A program made the translations under genes and the position numbers. Shown in pieces: positions 1-5,623 of a DNA stretch of 5,623 nucleotides. The DNA comes from Campylobacterota bacterium (GTDB lineage Bacteria; Campylobacterota; Campylobacteria; Campylobacterales; Sulfurovaceae): assembly GCA_003646505.1 (NCBI GenBank), contig QMKT01000130.1:1-5623 (forward strand), given 5' to 3'. Each line of letters starts with the position of its first letter. Position 1 is the stretch's first letter. The notes beneath the pieces are model-generated. The model did not search any database and was not told the DNA's origin. It saw nothing but the letters and a program-made list of their open reading frames with translations.

Positions 1-423
1 AAAGTGGTTTCATGCATATTTTTTCTCGTTTTATTTGTAGGGGTCGTGCCTTGTGCCGACTCTTGGGTAACCACGAGGGATTACCCCTACATTTTCAATT
101 ATTTTCATCCCATTGTCTAAAGCTCCAGCATAATTGCCATGAGGATTCTCTTTCAGATAATAAGCCACATGATCTACAAAATACTCAAATTTCCATCCTC
201 TCATTTTCGCTAAAACAGAGAGTGAATACATCGCATTGGATTGTGACGAACCATAAGAAATAACTTTTTTTATATCAGGAAAATCATTTTCAAGAAAGTA
301 GTGAAATTTACGAGCTTTATTTCCTGAGAAATCAGGATGAAGCAGATCATCTCTTTTTAAGTAAAAAGAGTGACCTTCAAAAGTGACAGTATCTATAGGT
401 GATGGTTTAGTTACGTCCAACAC
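1..423 (-). pseudogene. Interrupted ACC deaminase / D-cysteine desulfhydrase-family PLP enzyme, N-terminal part
   Basis: This is the N-terminal portion of a fold-type II, PLP-dependent enzyme of the 1-aminocyclopropane-1-carboxylate deaminase / D-cysteine desulfhydrase family. Visible hallmarks are YLKRDDLL (21-28), SGNKARK (33-39) with the expected PLP-binding Lys36, and SSQSN (59-63), matching the family's phosphate- and substrate-binding Ser-Asn. The frame closes with TAA at 31-33 after only 130 codons, whereas family members run to roughly 300. Host-like sequence ends at about Glu110; the following codons, VGVIPRGYPRVGTRHDPYK, come from the palindromic element at 36-91. Beyond the element, both other minus-strand frames stay open to the window edge, so the rest of the gene may lie outside but out of frame. 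The start is GTG at 421-423 (or TTG at 418-420): an in-frame TGA lies at 427-429 and no ATG is nearby. It overlaps the end of fbaA by 17 bp and has no clear Shine-Dalgarno, suggesting translational coupling. The substrate cannot be settled from this fragment. Confidence 0.5.
36..91. repeat. 56-bp cloverleaf-like palindromic element
   Basis: The outer arms TGTAG (36-40) and CTACA (87-91) pair and enclose two 22-nt hairpins, 41-62 and 65-86, separated by TT. Hairpin one pairs 41-46 with 57-62 and 48-49 with 55-56, leaving T47 bulged and a 5-nt loop. Hairpin two pairs 65-70 with 81-86 and 71-72 with 78-79, leaving A80 bulged and a 5-nt loop. The halves are inverted copies of a 27-nt unit beginning TGTAGGGGT, identical at about 19 of 27 positions by hand count. 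Most stem differences are compensatory. The unit resembles the dispersed GTAGGGG-type extragenic palindromes found in many bacteria (recognition from memory). A TT on each side (34-35, 92-93) could be a 2-bp target duplication, but the flanks are T-rich. It lies inside a coding frame and appears to have disrupted it. Confidence 0.5.
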
Positions 424-1480
424 AATTCAAATCATCAAACGCCTGCTCAAGTCGGGCAATCATAGATTCTTCCCCGGCACGAAGCCACTTACGAGGATCA
501 TAATAACCCTTATTCGGCTTATCTTCACCGTCCGGATTTCCGATCTGAGATTGAAGATAATCATGGTTCTTAGATACATATCCTCTTACACCATCCCAAT
601 ATGCCCACTGCGTATCTGTATCAATATTCATCTTAACAACACCATAGCCTATTGCTTCACGAATATCGGAAAGTTCAGAACCTGAACCACCATGGAACAC
701 AAAATCTACAGGTTTTTTAGATGTATTGAACTTTTCCTCTATATAAACTTGAGAGTTGTCACGAATAGTAGGTATAAGTGTCACGTTACCCGCTGTATAA
801 ACACCGTGGACATTTCCAAATGAAGCAGCAATGGTAAATTTATCAGAGACTTTCATAAGCTCCTCATAAGCATACGCCACTTCTTCAGGTTGGGTATAAA
901 GCAGAGCATTGTCTATTTCCGTATTATCAACACCATCTTCTTCTCCGCCTGTCACACCGAGTTCTATTTCAAGTGTCATGCCCATCTTGGACATTCGCTC
1001 AAGGTAATCTTTACAAGTAGCAATGTTCTCTTCTATTGGCTCTTCTGAAAGGTCTATCATATGAGAGGAAAAAAGAGGAATACCATGTATTTTAAAATGT
1101 GCCTCAGATGCATCCAATAGTGCATCTATCCAAGGTAGAAGTTTTCTTGCTGCATGATCTGTATGAAGTACTACAGGTATACCATAAGCTTTAGCTACAG
1201 TATGTACATGTTGTGCTCCGGAGATCGTTCCCAAAATGGCCGCTTTATCAGAAGGTAACCCTTTGCCGGCATAGTAAGCTCCACCGCCATTTGAGAATTG
1301 TATAACAACCGGAGAGTCTACATTTTTGGCTGACTCCAAAACTGCATTAATAGAAGTTGAACTTACAACATTTACTGCCGGAAGAGCAAAACCTTCATCT
1401 TTTGCAACTTTTAACATTTTTTGAAGATCATCCCCTGTAACTACACCTGCTTCAATTACATCTAATACTTTTGTAGACAT
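407..1480 (-). CDS. fbaA: Class II fructose-bisphosphate aldolase
   Basis: Cytosolic zinc-dependent aldolase interconverting fructose-1,6-bisphosphate with dihydroxyacetone phosphate and glyceraldehyde-3-phosphate; in an autotroph it would mainly serve gluconeogenesis. The 357-aa length matches the FbaA subgroup (E. coli, 359 aa). Expected active-site residues are all visible: Asp108 and His109 in VLHTDHAA, Glu173 in EIELG, the flexible catalytic loop GGEEDG (179-183) with Glu180/181, His225 in GNVHGVY, His263 in FHGGSGS, and Asn285/Asp287 in MNIDTDTQWAYWDG for DHAP phosphate binding. The ATG at 1478-1480 is fixed by a strong AAGGAG (1487-1492) six bases upstream. It lies 21 bp after the preceding exported-protein gene and overlaps the following PLP-enzyme gene by 17 bp, so it is probably cotranscribed from the peb4 promoter. 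It is intact, with no oddities. Confidence 0.97.
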   Translation of the reverse strand: MSTKVLDVIEAGVVTGDDLQKMLKVAKDEGFALPAVNVVSSTSINAVLESAKNVDSPVVIQFSNGGGAYYAGKGLPSDKAAILGTISGAQHVHTVAKAYGIPVVLHTDHAARKLLPWIDALLDASEAHFKIHGIPLFSSHMIDLSEEPIEENIATCKDYLERMSKMGMTLEIELGVTGGEEDGVDNTEIDNALLYTQPEEVAYAYEELMKVSDKFTIAASFGNVHGVYTAGNVTLIPTIRDNSQVYIEEKFNTSKKPVDFVFHGGSGSELSDIREAIGYGVVKMNIDTDTQWAYWDGVRGYVSKNHDYLQSQIGNPDGEDKPNKGYYDPRKWLRAGEESMIARLEQAFDDLNCVGRN

Positions 1481-1501
1481 TTATCACTCCTTCTTCATAA
1501 A

Positions 1502-2539
1502 TTATTTTAATTTTATCTTTGCATTTTTCATTAACCCTGCAATCACTTTCTCTTTTGCAATTTGCATTTTTAAAGTATTTTTTAATTGTTCAAATTCTGG
1601 AACTTTTTGTTTACTTTTGGCTTTTTTAGCAGATTTTTTTATTTTATCATATGCAGATCTTAATTCTTTATCGGATACTTCAGTTTTCATAACTTTGCTT
1701 TGCATCCAAAAATTAGAAAAAGCAACTTCTGTATCTTTAGATTTCAAATCTTTTTTTGCAGCTGCTTCTATCAATTTACTCGGAGCGATCATATTCAATA
1801 GTTTCATTTTATCATTCTCTGAAACTTTTGCCCAGGCAGCTTTCCCTTTTGAAATAGAATTCAGTGCATTATCTGCATCTTCAATAGAAACATAAATATC
1901 ATTAATACTACCGGCTATCATATTGGCATCAATAACTTTTATATCAACACCTTTCATCAATTTACCGATGATCTGCTTTTCAACAATTTGCATCTTCATT
2001 CTATCTTTAATACTGTCAAATGAAGGAATTGGCTTAGTGCTGTTGGCATCTTTAGCACGTTGTGACATTTGATCATATATCTCTTTTGCTTGATCATCGG
2101 TTACTTTAGTTTCAAGTGCCTCTTTTTGCATCCATACACGTGTAGTGATTGCTGATTTTTCCTGTTCTGATAACTCTTTTTTTGCAGCATCTGAAGCAAG
2201 TGTGGAAATTGACATCTCCTGAAGAAGTCTTACGCGTTGTTTTTTAGGTAAAAGATCAAAGTTTTTTACTTTGCCTTTTGTTCTATTCTTAAGGTATTTA
2301 TCTGCATCTTTTTTAATGATCTTATGTCCATTGACTGTAGCAACAACTGCCTTGCTTGACCTGGTTTTTACTTTAGGCTGTACAGGTCTGGCATTGACGT
2401 TAAGGTTACTCAAGTCCACCATAGGCGTTGTCTCTTTTTTATTTAACATATTGTTTAAATTATTTGTCAATCCGTCAGCAGACACTGAATTGGCAAACAG
2501 ACCAAAAGAAACACCTAAAACCATTAAAATTCTATTCAT
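1502..2539 (-). CDS. Exported protein with two tandem parvulin-less SurA/PpiC-type chaperone domains
   Basis: I do not recognise this as a named family. Residues 1-21 form a Sec signal peptide (hydrophobic core ILMVLGVSFGLFA, cleavage likely after V-S-A21), so it should act in the periplasm. A low-complexity linker (about 22-60) precedes two tandem copies of one domain, residues ~66-202 and ~208-345. They align with nearly constant offset (142-143 residues), and 25 of 69 positions of 134-202 versus 276-344 are identical by hand count. Shared landmarks are VNG/IND, DAD, AAKK(E/D)L, WMQ, YD, P.F..(I/L)K, KMQI and LMK. Each copy also aligns with the two chaperone halves of the adjacent Peb4-like protein, but the roughly 95-residue parvulin isomerase domain is missing between YD and P.F. 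It probably binds unfolded polypeptides without isomerase activity. The product is lysine-rich and cysteine-free. AAGGAA (2547-2552) lies 7 bases before the ATG. The gene lies 31 bp after peb4 and 21 bp before fbaA. Confidence 0.9.
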   Translation of the reverse strand: MNRILMVLGVSFGLFANSVSADGLTNNLNNMLNKKETTPMVDLSNLNVNARPVQPKVKTRSSKAVVATVNGHKIIKKDADKYLKNRTKGKVKNFDLLPKKQRVRLLQEMSISTLASDAAKKELSEQEKSAITTRVWMQKEALETKVTDDQAKEIYDQMSQRAKDANSTKPIPSFDSIKDRMKMQIVEKQIIGKLMKGVDIKVIDANMIAGSINDIYVSIEDADNALNSISKGKAAWAKVSENDKMKLLNMIAPSKLIEAAAKKDLKSKDTEVAFSNFWMQSKVMKTEVSDKELRSAYDKIKKSAKKAKSKQKVPEFEQLKNTLKMQIAKEKVIAGLMKNAKIKLK

Positions 2540-2570
2540 GCATTTATTCCTTGTTTATATTACTAAAAAA

Positions 2571-3419
2571 TTATTTTTTTGTTGCATTTGCCTCTGCAGA
2601 CATATCAACGATCTTTGCTTTAGCTTTAAGTTCTTTTGCCATTTCTGCAATTTTACCGGAAAATTGTTGTTGCTTAAGAGATAAAATTATCTTATCTTTA
2701 ACTTTTTCATAAGTAACCGGTTGTGCAGGATTTTTCTTTTCAAGATAAATAACATGGTAACCAAACTGAGTTTTTACAGCTTCCAATGTGACTGTACCAT
2801 CCTTAAGTGCCCATACTGCTTTAGAAAATTCCGGTACCATTTGACCTTTCTTAAATGTCCCAAGGTCTCCACCTTTTGGACCTGAAGGACCTGTAGATTT
2901 AGCTTTTGCCAATACTACAAATTTTTCTTTCAATGCAGCACCCTTAAGTGGTTTAAGCTCTTTTATGATCGCCTTAGCCTCATCTTCTGTCTTAACCAAA
3001 ATATGGCTTGCTTTTACAGACTCTGGTTGTTTAAATTTATCTTTATTCTTTTCATAAAACTCTTTTGCTTCACTATCACTTACAATTGCACTTTCCAACT
3101 GTAATTTCATCCACATATTTACAAGGAGCTCTTCTTTGATTTTTTCCATATTTTTAATAAATTCAGGGTTTTTATCTACACCCTCATTTTTTGCCAACTC
3201 TGTAAAAAGTACTTTTTCAACAAGTCTCTCTTTGATCATATTTTGTTGTGCTTTGTCCAGTTGCATAAAATGTGCATTTGGCTGTGCTGCAGCTACAAAT
3301 TGTTCTGCATCCTGTTTTGTAATATTCTTACCATTAACTGTAACAAGTATATCTGACGCTACTACTGATGTTGCCATGACTGCAACAGCCAATAGTGAAG
3401 TTTTTGCTAGTTTTAACAT
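2571..3419 (-). CDS. peb4: Periplasmic peptidyl-prolyl cis-trans isomerase, Peb4/Cbf2 (SurA/PpiC) type
   Basis: Exported foldase that assists folding and transit of outer-membrane and secreted proteins; in Campylobacter jejuni the homologue Peb4/Cbf2 (about 273 aa) is a SurA-like chaperone and major antigen. Here 282 aa: a signal peptide (residues 1-21, cleavage after VVA), an N-terminal chaperone segment (about 23-130) starting DILVTVNGKNITKQDAE, a single parvulin domain (about 133-228), and a C-terminal helix (about 235-270) that completes the chaperone fold. The parvulin signature is intact: KASHILVKTEDEA with His139, GGDLGTFKKGQMVPEF (183-198) with Met194 and Phe198, and TQFGYHVI with Phe219 and His222. 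AAGGA (3427-3431) lies 7 bases before ATG 3419. It is the first gene of the minus-strand operon and is divergent from nth, an order like that in Campylobacter. The exact gene symbol is by homology; function is well supported. Confidence 0.94.
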   Translation of the reverse strand: MLKLAKTSLLAVAVMATSVVASDILVTVNGKNITKQDAEQFVAAAQPNAHFMQLDKAQQNMIKERLVEKVLFTELAKNEGVDKNPEFIKNMEKIKEELLVNMWMKLQLESAIVSDSEAKEFYEKNKDKFKQPESVKASHILVKTEDEAKAIIKELKPLKGAALKEKFVVLAKAKSTGPSGPKGGDLGTFKKGQMVPEFSKAVWALKDGTVTLEAVKTQFGYHVIYLEKKNPAQPVTYEKVKDKIILSLKQQQFSGKIAEMAKELKAKAKIVDMSAEANATKK

Positions 3420-3451
3420 TTTTAAGTCCTTAATTTTTTAAAGTTGGAGAG

Positions 3452-3457
3452 AGTATA
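3452..3457 (-). promoter_or_regulatory. Candidate -10 box for the peb4-fbaA operon
   Basis: On the minus strand this reads TATACT, five of six matches to TATAAT, placed about 33 bp upstream of the peb4 ATG with the Shine-Dalgarno at 3427-3431 downstream. No good -35 hexamer is seen 16-18 bp upstream; that is usual in Campylobacterota, where vegetative promoters often lack a conserved -35. It is the best candidate for driving peb4, the duplicated chaperone gene, fbaA and the PLP-enzyme gene. Confidence 0.45.
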
Positions 3458-3475
3458 TCTTTCTTCGGTAAATCA

Positions 3476-3505
3476 TTGATTAATAAGAAGAATATATGGT
3501 ACTAT
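3476..3505 (+). promoter_or_regulatory. Candidate sigma70-type promoter for nth
   Basis: TTGATT (3476-3481) and TACTAT (3500-3505) are 18 bp apart, each matching four of six consensus bases, and a TGG (3497-3499) gives an extended -10. The predicted start near 3512 leaves a leader of about 30 nt containing AAAAAGG (3526-3532) nine bases before the nth ATG. It lies back to back with the candidate peb4 -10 at 3452-3457, so the two divergent transcripts share a short control region. Confidence 0.4.
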
Positions 3506-3541
3506 TTTAGTCTTACTTTAATTAGAAAAAGGCATTAAGAC

Positions 3542-4192
3542 ATGGCTAAAGTGAAAAAAGCAACAAAAAAAGAGATAGAAGAGATAAAATCACTCTTTTT
3601 AAAACATTATCCGGACTCAGTAACTGAACTAGAATATAAAAACCTCTATGAACTACTTATTTCAGTTATGCTGTCTGCACAATGTACCGATAAAAGAGTA
3701 AACATCATCACCCCTGCACTTTTTGAAGCGTATCCGGATGCAGTCTCACTTGCAAATGCTGATCTGGATAATGTAAAAAGTTTCATCAATACTTGTTCAT
3801 TTTTTAACAATAAAGCCAAAAACCTCATCAAAATGGCACAGTCTGTAGTAGAGAATTATGGAGATGAAATACCGTTGGAGAGAAATGAACTTATTAAGCT
3901 AGCTGGTGTAGGGCAAAAAACTGCCAATGTCGTGATGATCGAGTATGCAGGTGCAAACCTTATGGCTGTAGATACACATGTATACAGAGTTGCTCACAGG
4001 CTTGGGCTTTCTGATGCTAAAACTGCTGTTAAGTGTGAAGAGGAATTAAGCAAGAAATTTAAAACTGATCTGCATCTGCTTCATCAGGCTATGGTACTTT
4101 TTGGCAGATACAGATGCAAAGCTTTGAAGCCTGAATGTGAAGGGTGCTTCATGGAAGCACACTGTAAGACGACAAAGACCTTTAAAGTTTAA
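3542..4192 (+). CDS. nth: Endonuclease III (DNA glycosylase/AP lyase)
   Basis: Base-excision repair enzyme that removes oxidised pyrimidines and cleaves the abasic strand by beta-elimination. At 216 aa it has the normal family length (E. coli Nth, 211 aa). The helix-hairpin-helix LAGVGQKTA (120-128) carries the catalytic lysine Lys126, and VDTHVYRV (143-150) the catalytic aspartate Asp144. The C-terminal [4Fe-4S] cluster motif is complete: Cys192, Cys199, Cys202 and Cys208 with spacing C-x6-C-x2-C-x5-C. The Lys plus Asp pair identifies it as Nth rather than MutY, which lacks the lysine. The ATG is supported by AAAAAGG nine bases upstream. It is the only + strand gene here, divergent from peb4 and converging on ppk2 after a 24-bp gap with no convincing terminator. 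Intact. Confidence 0.97.
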   Translation: MAKVKKATKKEIEEIKSLFLKHYPDSVTELEYKNLYELLISVMLSAQCTDKRVNIITPALFEAYPDAVSLANADLDNVKSFINTCSFFNNKAKNLIKMAQSVVENYGDEIPLERNELIKLAGVGQKTANVVMIEYAGANLMAVDTHVYRVAHRLGLSDAKTAVKCEEELSKKFKTDLHLLHQAMVLFGRYRCKALKPECEGCFMEAHCKTTKTFKV

Positions 4193-4216
4193 AAGGCCGT
4201 TCTTAATACAAGAAAC

Positions 4217-5125
4217 TTACTTTTCATCATGTGTACTTCTGTGATAACGCTCAACGATCTCCGGATCATGATGAAGATTGATCTTTGCATCTTCTTTACC
4301 CTCATAAGGGATTTGAGCCAATACATAACGTATAGACTCTAACCTGGCTCTTTTTTTATCATTACTATCTACAATGATCCATGGTGCATATCCAGTATGT
4401 GAGCGGCTGAACATCTCTTCTTTATAATAGGTAACCTTATCCCACATCTCTTGTGCTTTTTGATCTACAGGGCTTAGTTTCCAATGTTTAAGCGGATTAG
4501 ACATGCGCTCTTTAAATCTTTTTTGCTGATTTTCTTTAGTAATGGAATACCAAAGCTTAATAAGTATGATTCCATCATCAATAATTGAATGTTCTATCTC
4601 AGGTACTTGCTTCATAAACTTTTCATACTGCTCAGGTGTACAAAAATCAAATACAGGCTCTACAATAGCACGGTTATACCAAGAACGGTCAAAGAAAGTG
4701 ATCTCACCCGGGTTTGGTAAATGTTGGAAGTAACGCTGAAAATAAAACTGTCCTGTCTCTACCTCGGTTGGTTTTTGCAGAGCAACTACTCTAAATTTTC
4801 TTGGGTTAAGGTACTGGGTAAAACGTTTTATAGACCCGCCTTTTCCCGCAGCATCACGCCCTTCAAAGATGATCATGACACGTTTATTATTATCATACAC
4901 CCAGTTTTGTAATTTAATAAGCTCTACCTGTAAATCCTTAAGCTCATTTTCATACTCAACATTACGTGTGATCTTTGCAAGTTTTTTCTTATTCATCAAT
5001 TGTGTTAAACCACTTTTTGTTTTCAACAGATGAATATTCTCCTCAAGTTCTTTAAGGATTTTCTTTGATTTCTTATCTTCTGTATTCTTACTTAAATATT
5101 CTATATCCTGAAATATTGTTTTCAT
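4217..5125 (-). CDS. ppk2: Polyphosphate kinase 2 (polyphosphate:nucleotide phosphotransferase)
   Basis: Cytosolic P-loop kinase of the PPK2 family, which transfers phosphate between inorganic polyphosphate and nucleotides, typically making NTP from NDP at the expense of polyphosphate. Of 302 aa, residues 1-75 are a charged, helical N-terminal extension. The core follows: Walker A GRDAAGKGG (89-97) with Asp91 and Lys95, the KPTEVETGQFYFQRYFQHLP segment (118-137), Walker B FFDRSWYNRA (144-153) with Asp146 and Arg147, and a lid region around KERMSNPLKHWKLSP (205-219). The single-domain architecture and length suit class I (NDP-phosphorylating) enzymes, but class cannot be fixed by eye. The ATG at 5123-5125 has AAAGGA (5131-5136) five bases upstream. 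It converges on nth, and pepD lies upstream on the same strand. Intact; no ppk1 is visible in the window. Confidence 0.95.
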   Translation of the reverse strand: MKTIFQDIEYLSKNTEDKKSKKILKELEENIHLLKTKSGLTQLMNKKKLAKITRNVEYENELKDLQVELIKLQNWVYDNNKRVMIIFEGRDAAGKGGSIKRFTQYLNPRKFRVVALQKPTEVETGQFYFQRYFQHLPNPGEITFFDRSWYNRAIVEPVFDFCTPEQYEKFMKQVPEIEHSIIDDGIILIKLWYSITKENQQKRFKERMSNPLKHWKLSPVDQKAQEMWDKVTYYKEEMFSRSHTGYAPWIIVDSNDKKRARLESIRYVLAQIPYEGKEDAKINLHHDPEIVERYHRSTHDEK

Positions 5126-5197
5126 TTTTTTCCTTTATTATAGGCATTTTTTACCATGGGTATCTTTTGAGTTTACTCCTATCTGACTTACCATGAA

Positions 5198-5203
5198 ATT
5201 ATA
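5198..5203 (-). promoter_or_regulatory. Candidate -10 box for ppk2
   Basis: The minus strand reads an exact TATAAT preceded by a T-rich run, about 72 bp upstream of the ppk2 ATG and within the 134-bp gap after pepD. No recognisable -35 is present at 16-18 bp, as is common in this phylum. A start near 5191 would give a leader of about 65 nt that includes the Shine-Dalgarno. A second exact TATAAT at 5137-5142 abuts the Shine-Dalgarno and is too close to the start codon to be the main promoter. Confidence 0.4.
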
Positions 5204-5228
5204 AAAATTATTTGTTAAAGCTATTCAT

Positions 5229-5253
5229 AAAAGTGTAACGAAACTACACATTT
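5229..5253 (-). terminator. Weak hairpin after pepD, possible terminator or operator
   Basis: Just downstream of the pepD stop (TAG, 5260-5262) the minus strand has GTGTA and TACAC (5245-5249 and 5233-5237) flanking a 7-nt loop. Outside one mismatch the stem continues with three A-T pairs (5251-5253 with 5229-5231), and the 3' side runs into TTTT-AT. This resembles a weak intrinsic terminator but is low in G+C, and the dyad could instead be a protein-binding site upstream of ppk2. Confidence 0.3.
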
Positions 5254-5259
5254 ATATCT

Positions 5260-5623
5260 CTATACTCTATCTATAATTCTTTGAAGCACTTCAAAGGTTT
5301 TCTCAACAGAATTCAACTTTACTTTCTCTCTGGTTGAGTGAGGATAACGTATTGTAGGACCAATAGACGCAAACTTTATTGAAGGATATTTCTCCGCTAT
5401 GACACCACACTCCAAACCAGCATGGATCGCCATCATTTTAGTTTTGCCAAACCCTACTTTCATCTCTTCACTGACTAAATTGGTAAAATCACTTACATCT
5501 GGTTTCCATGCCGGATATTTATCTTCAACTGATACTTGAAAACCATAGTTTTCAAAAAACTTTACTGTTTCAATGGTAAGTATTTCAAGTGATTTAATAT
5601 CCATTGCTCTTGCACTTGTCTCT
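5260..5623 (-). CDS. pepD: Aminoacyl-histidine dipeptidase (PepD, M20 family), C-terminal part
   Basis: C-terminal end of a cytosolic zinc dipeptidase (carnosinase-like PepD, peptidase family M20C), which hydrolyses Xaa-His and other dipeptides. The tail carries the family hallmarks IHAGLECG, where the glutamate contributes to substrate binding, and SIGPTIRYPHS, whose histidine matches a zinc ligand in E. coli PepD. The spacing between these blocks and the ending, VEKTFEVLQRIIDRV, also agree with PepD. The reading frame continues open past the internal ATG at 5602-5604 to the window edge (codons reading ETSARA), so that ATG is not the start; full-length PepD is about 485 aa, and roughly three quarters of the gene lies outside to the right. 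It is upstream of ppk2 on the same strand, 134 bp away, so the two are probably separate transcripts. Confidence 0.93.
   Translation of the reverse strand, partial: ETSARAMDIKSLEILTIETVKFFENYGFQVSVEDKYPAWKPDVSDFTNLVSEEMKVGFGKTKMMAIHAGLECGVIAEKYPSIKFASIGPTIRYPHSTREKVKLNSVEKTFEVLQRIIDRV

Noticed and set aside
12..263. 83-codon + strand open frame across the palindromic element
   Set aside because: It is antisense to the PLP-enzyme gene, has no family resemblance and no Shine-Dalgarno; the conserved KRDD and SGNK motifs are on the minus strand.
1505..2344. Idea that the 345-aa protein is a lipoprotein or contains an isomerase domain
   Set aside because: There is no lipobox cysteine after the signal peptide, and neither half contains the parvulin signature (SHIL, GGDLG, FGYH) seen in the neighbouring protein.
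2271..2712. Overlapping + strand open frames with hydrophobic, Phe/Leu-rich translations
   Set aside because: They are complements of lysine-rich minus-strand genes, which give Phe/Leu runs; they span the ends of two well-supported genes and have no recognisable domain.
4199..4216. Possible terminator in the nth/ppk2 convergent gap (TTCTT-N5-AAGAA)
   Set aside because: The stem has only five mostly A-T pairs and no proper U-run on either strand, so it is too weak to call.
5137..5142. Exact minus-strand TATAAT just before ppk2
   Set aside because: It abuts the Shine-Dalgarno at 5131-5136; transcription from it would begin within a few bases of the start codon and omit the ribosome-binding site.
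5602..5604. ATG as a possible start of a short 114-aa gene
   Set aside because: The frame stays open to the window edge, and the protein aligns with the C-terminal end of PepD, so this is an internal methionine of a longer gene.

Overview
The window looks like chromosomal DNA of a Campylobacterota (epsilonproteobacterial) species, most likely a chemolithoautotroph of the Sulfurovum/Sulfurimonas type. This is inferred from the AT-rich, lysine-rich coding sequence, the style of the proteins, and a gene order matching the nth / peb4 (cbf2) / fba neighbourhood I recall from Campylobacter jejuni. The genus assignment is from memory, not from a search.

Layout: nth is the only gene on the + strand. 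Leftward from a 122-bp divergent intergenic region (3420-3541) runs a tight minus-strand operon. It holds a periplasmic SurA/PpiC-type peptidyl-prolyl isomerase (peb4/cbf2), then an unrecognised exported protein built from two copies of the same foldase chaperone domain without any isomerase domain, then class II fructose-bisphosphate aldolase (fbaA), then the start of a PLP-dependent ACC deaminase/D-cysteine desulfhydrase-family gene. Spacings are 31 bp, 21 bp and a 17-bp overlap. nth (endonuclease III) runs rightward and converges, after a 24-bp gap, on a minus-strand polyphosphate kinase 2 gene (ppk2). After a 134-bp gap comes the C-terminal end of pepD (aminoacyl-histidine dipeptidase), cut by the right edge.

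Two things stand out. First, a 56-bp cloverleaf-like palindromic element (36-91) sits inside the PLP-enzyme gene. It supplies about 19 codons and the reading frame stops just past it, so the gene appears broken. The two halves of the element differ by compensatory changes that preserve pairing, which points to a structure-conserved mobile repeat. Second, the 345-aa exported protein next to peb4 is a tandem duplication of a parvulin-type chaperone with the parvulin domain missing from both copies, a candidate chaperone-only partner of the neighbouring isomerase.

The genes are otherwise housekeeping: periplasmic/outer-membrane protein folding, central carbon metabolism, base-excision repair, polyphosphate-driven nucleotide phosphorylation and dipeptide breakdown. 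No tRNA, rRNA, CRISPR or transposase gene was seen. No gene-free stretch exceeds 134 bp.
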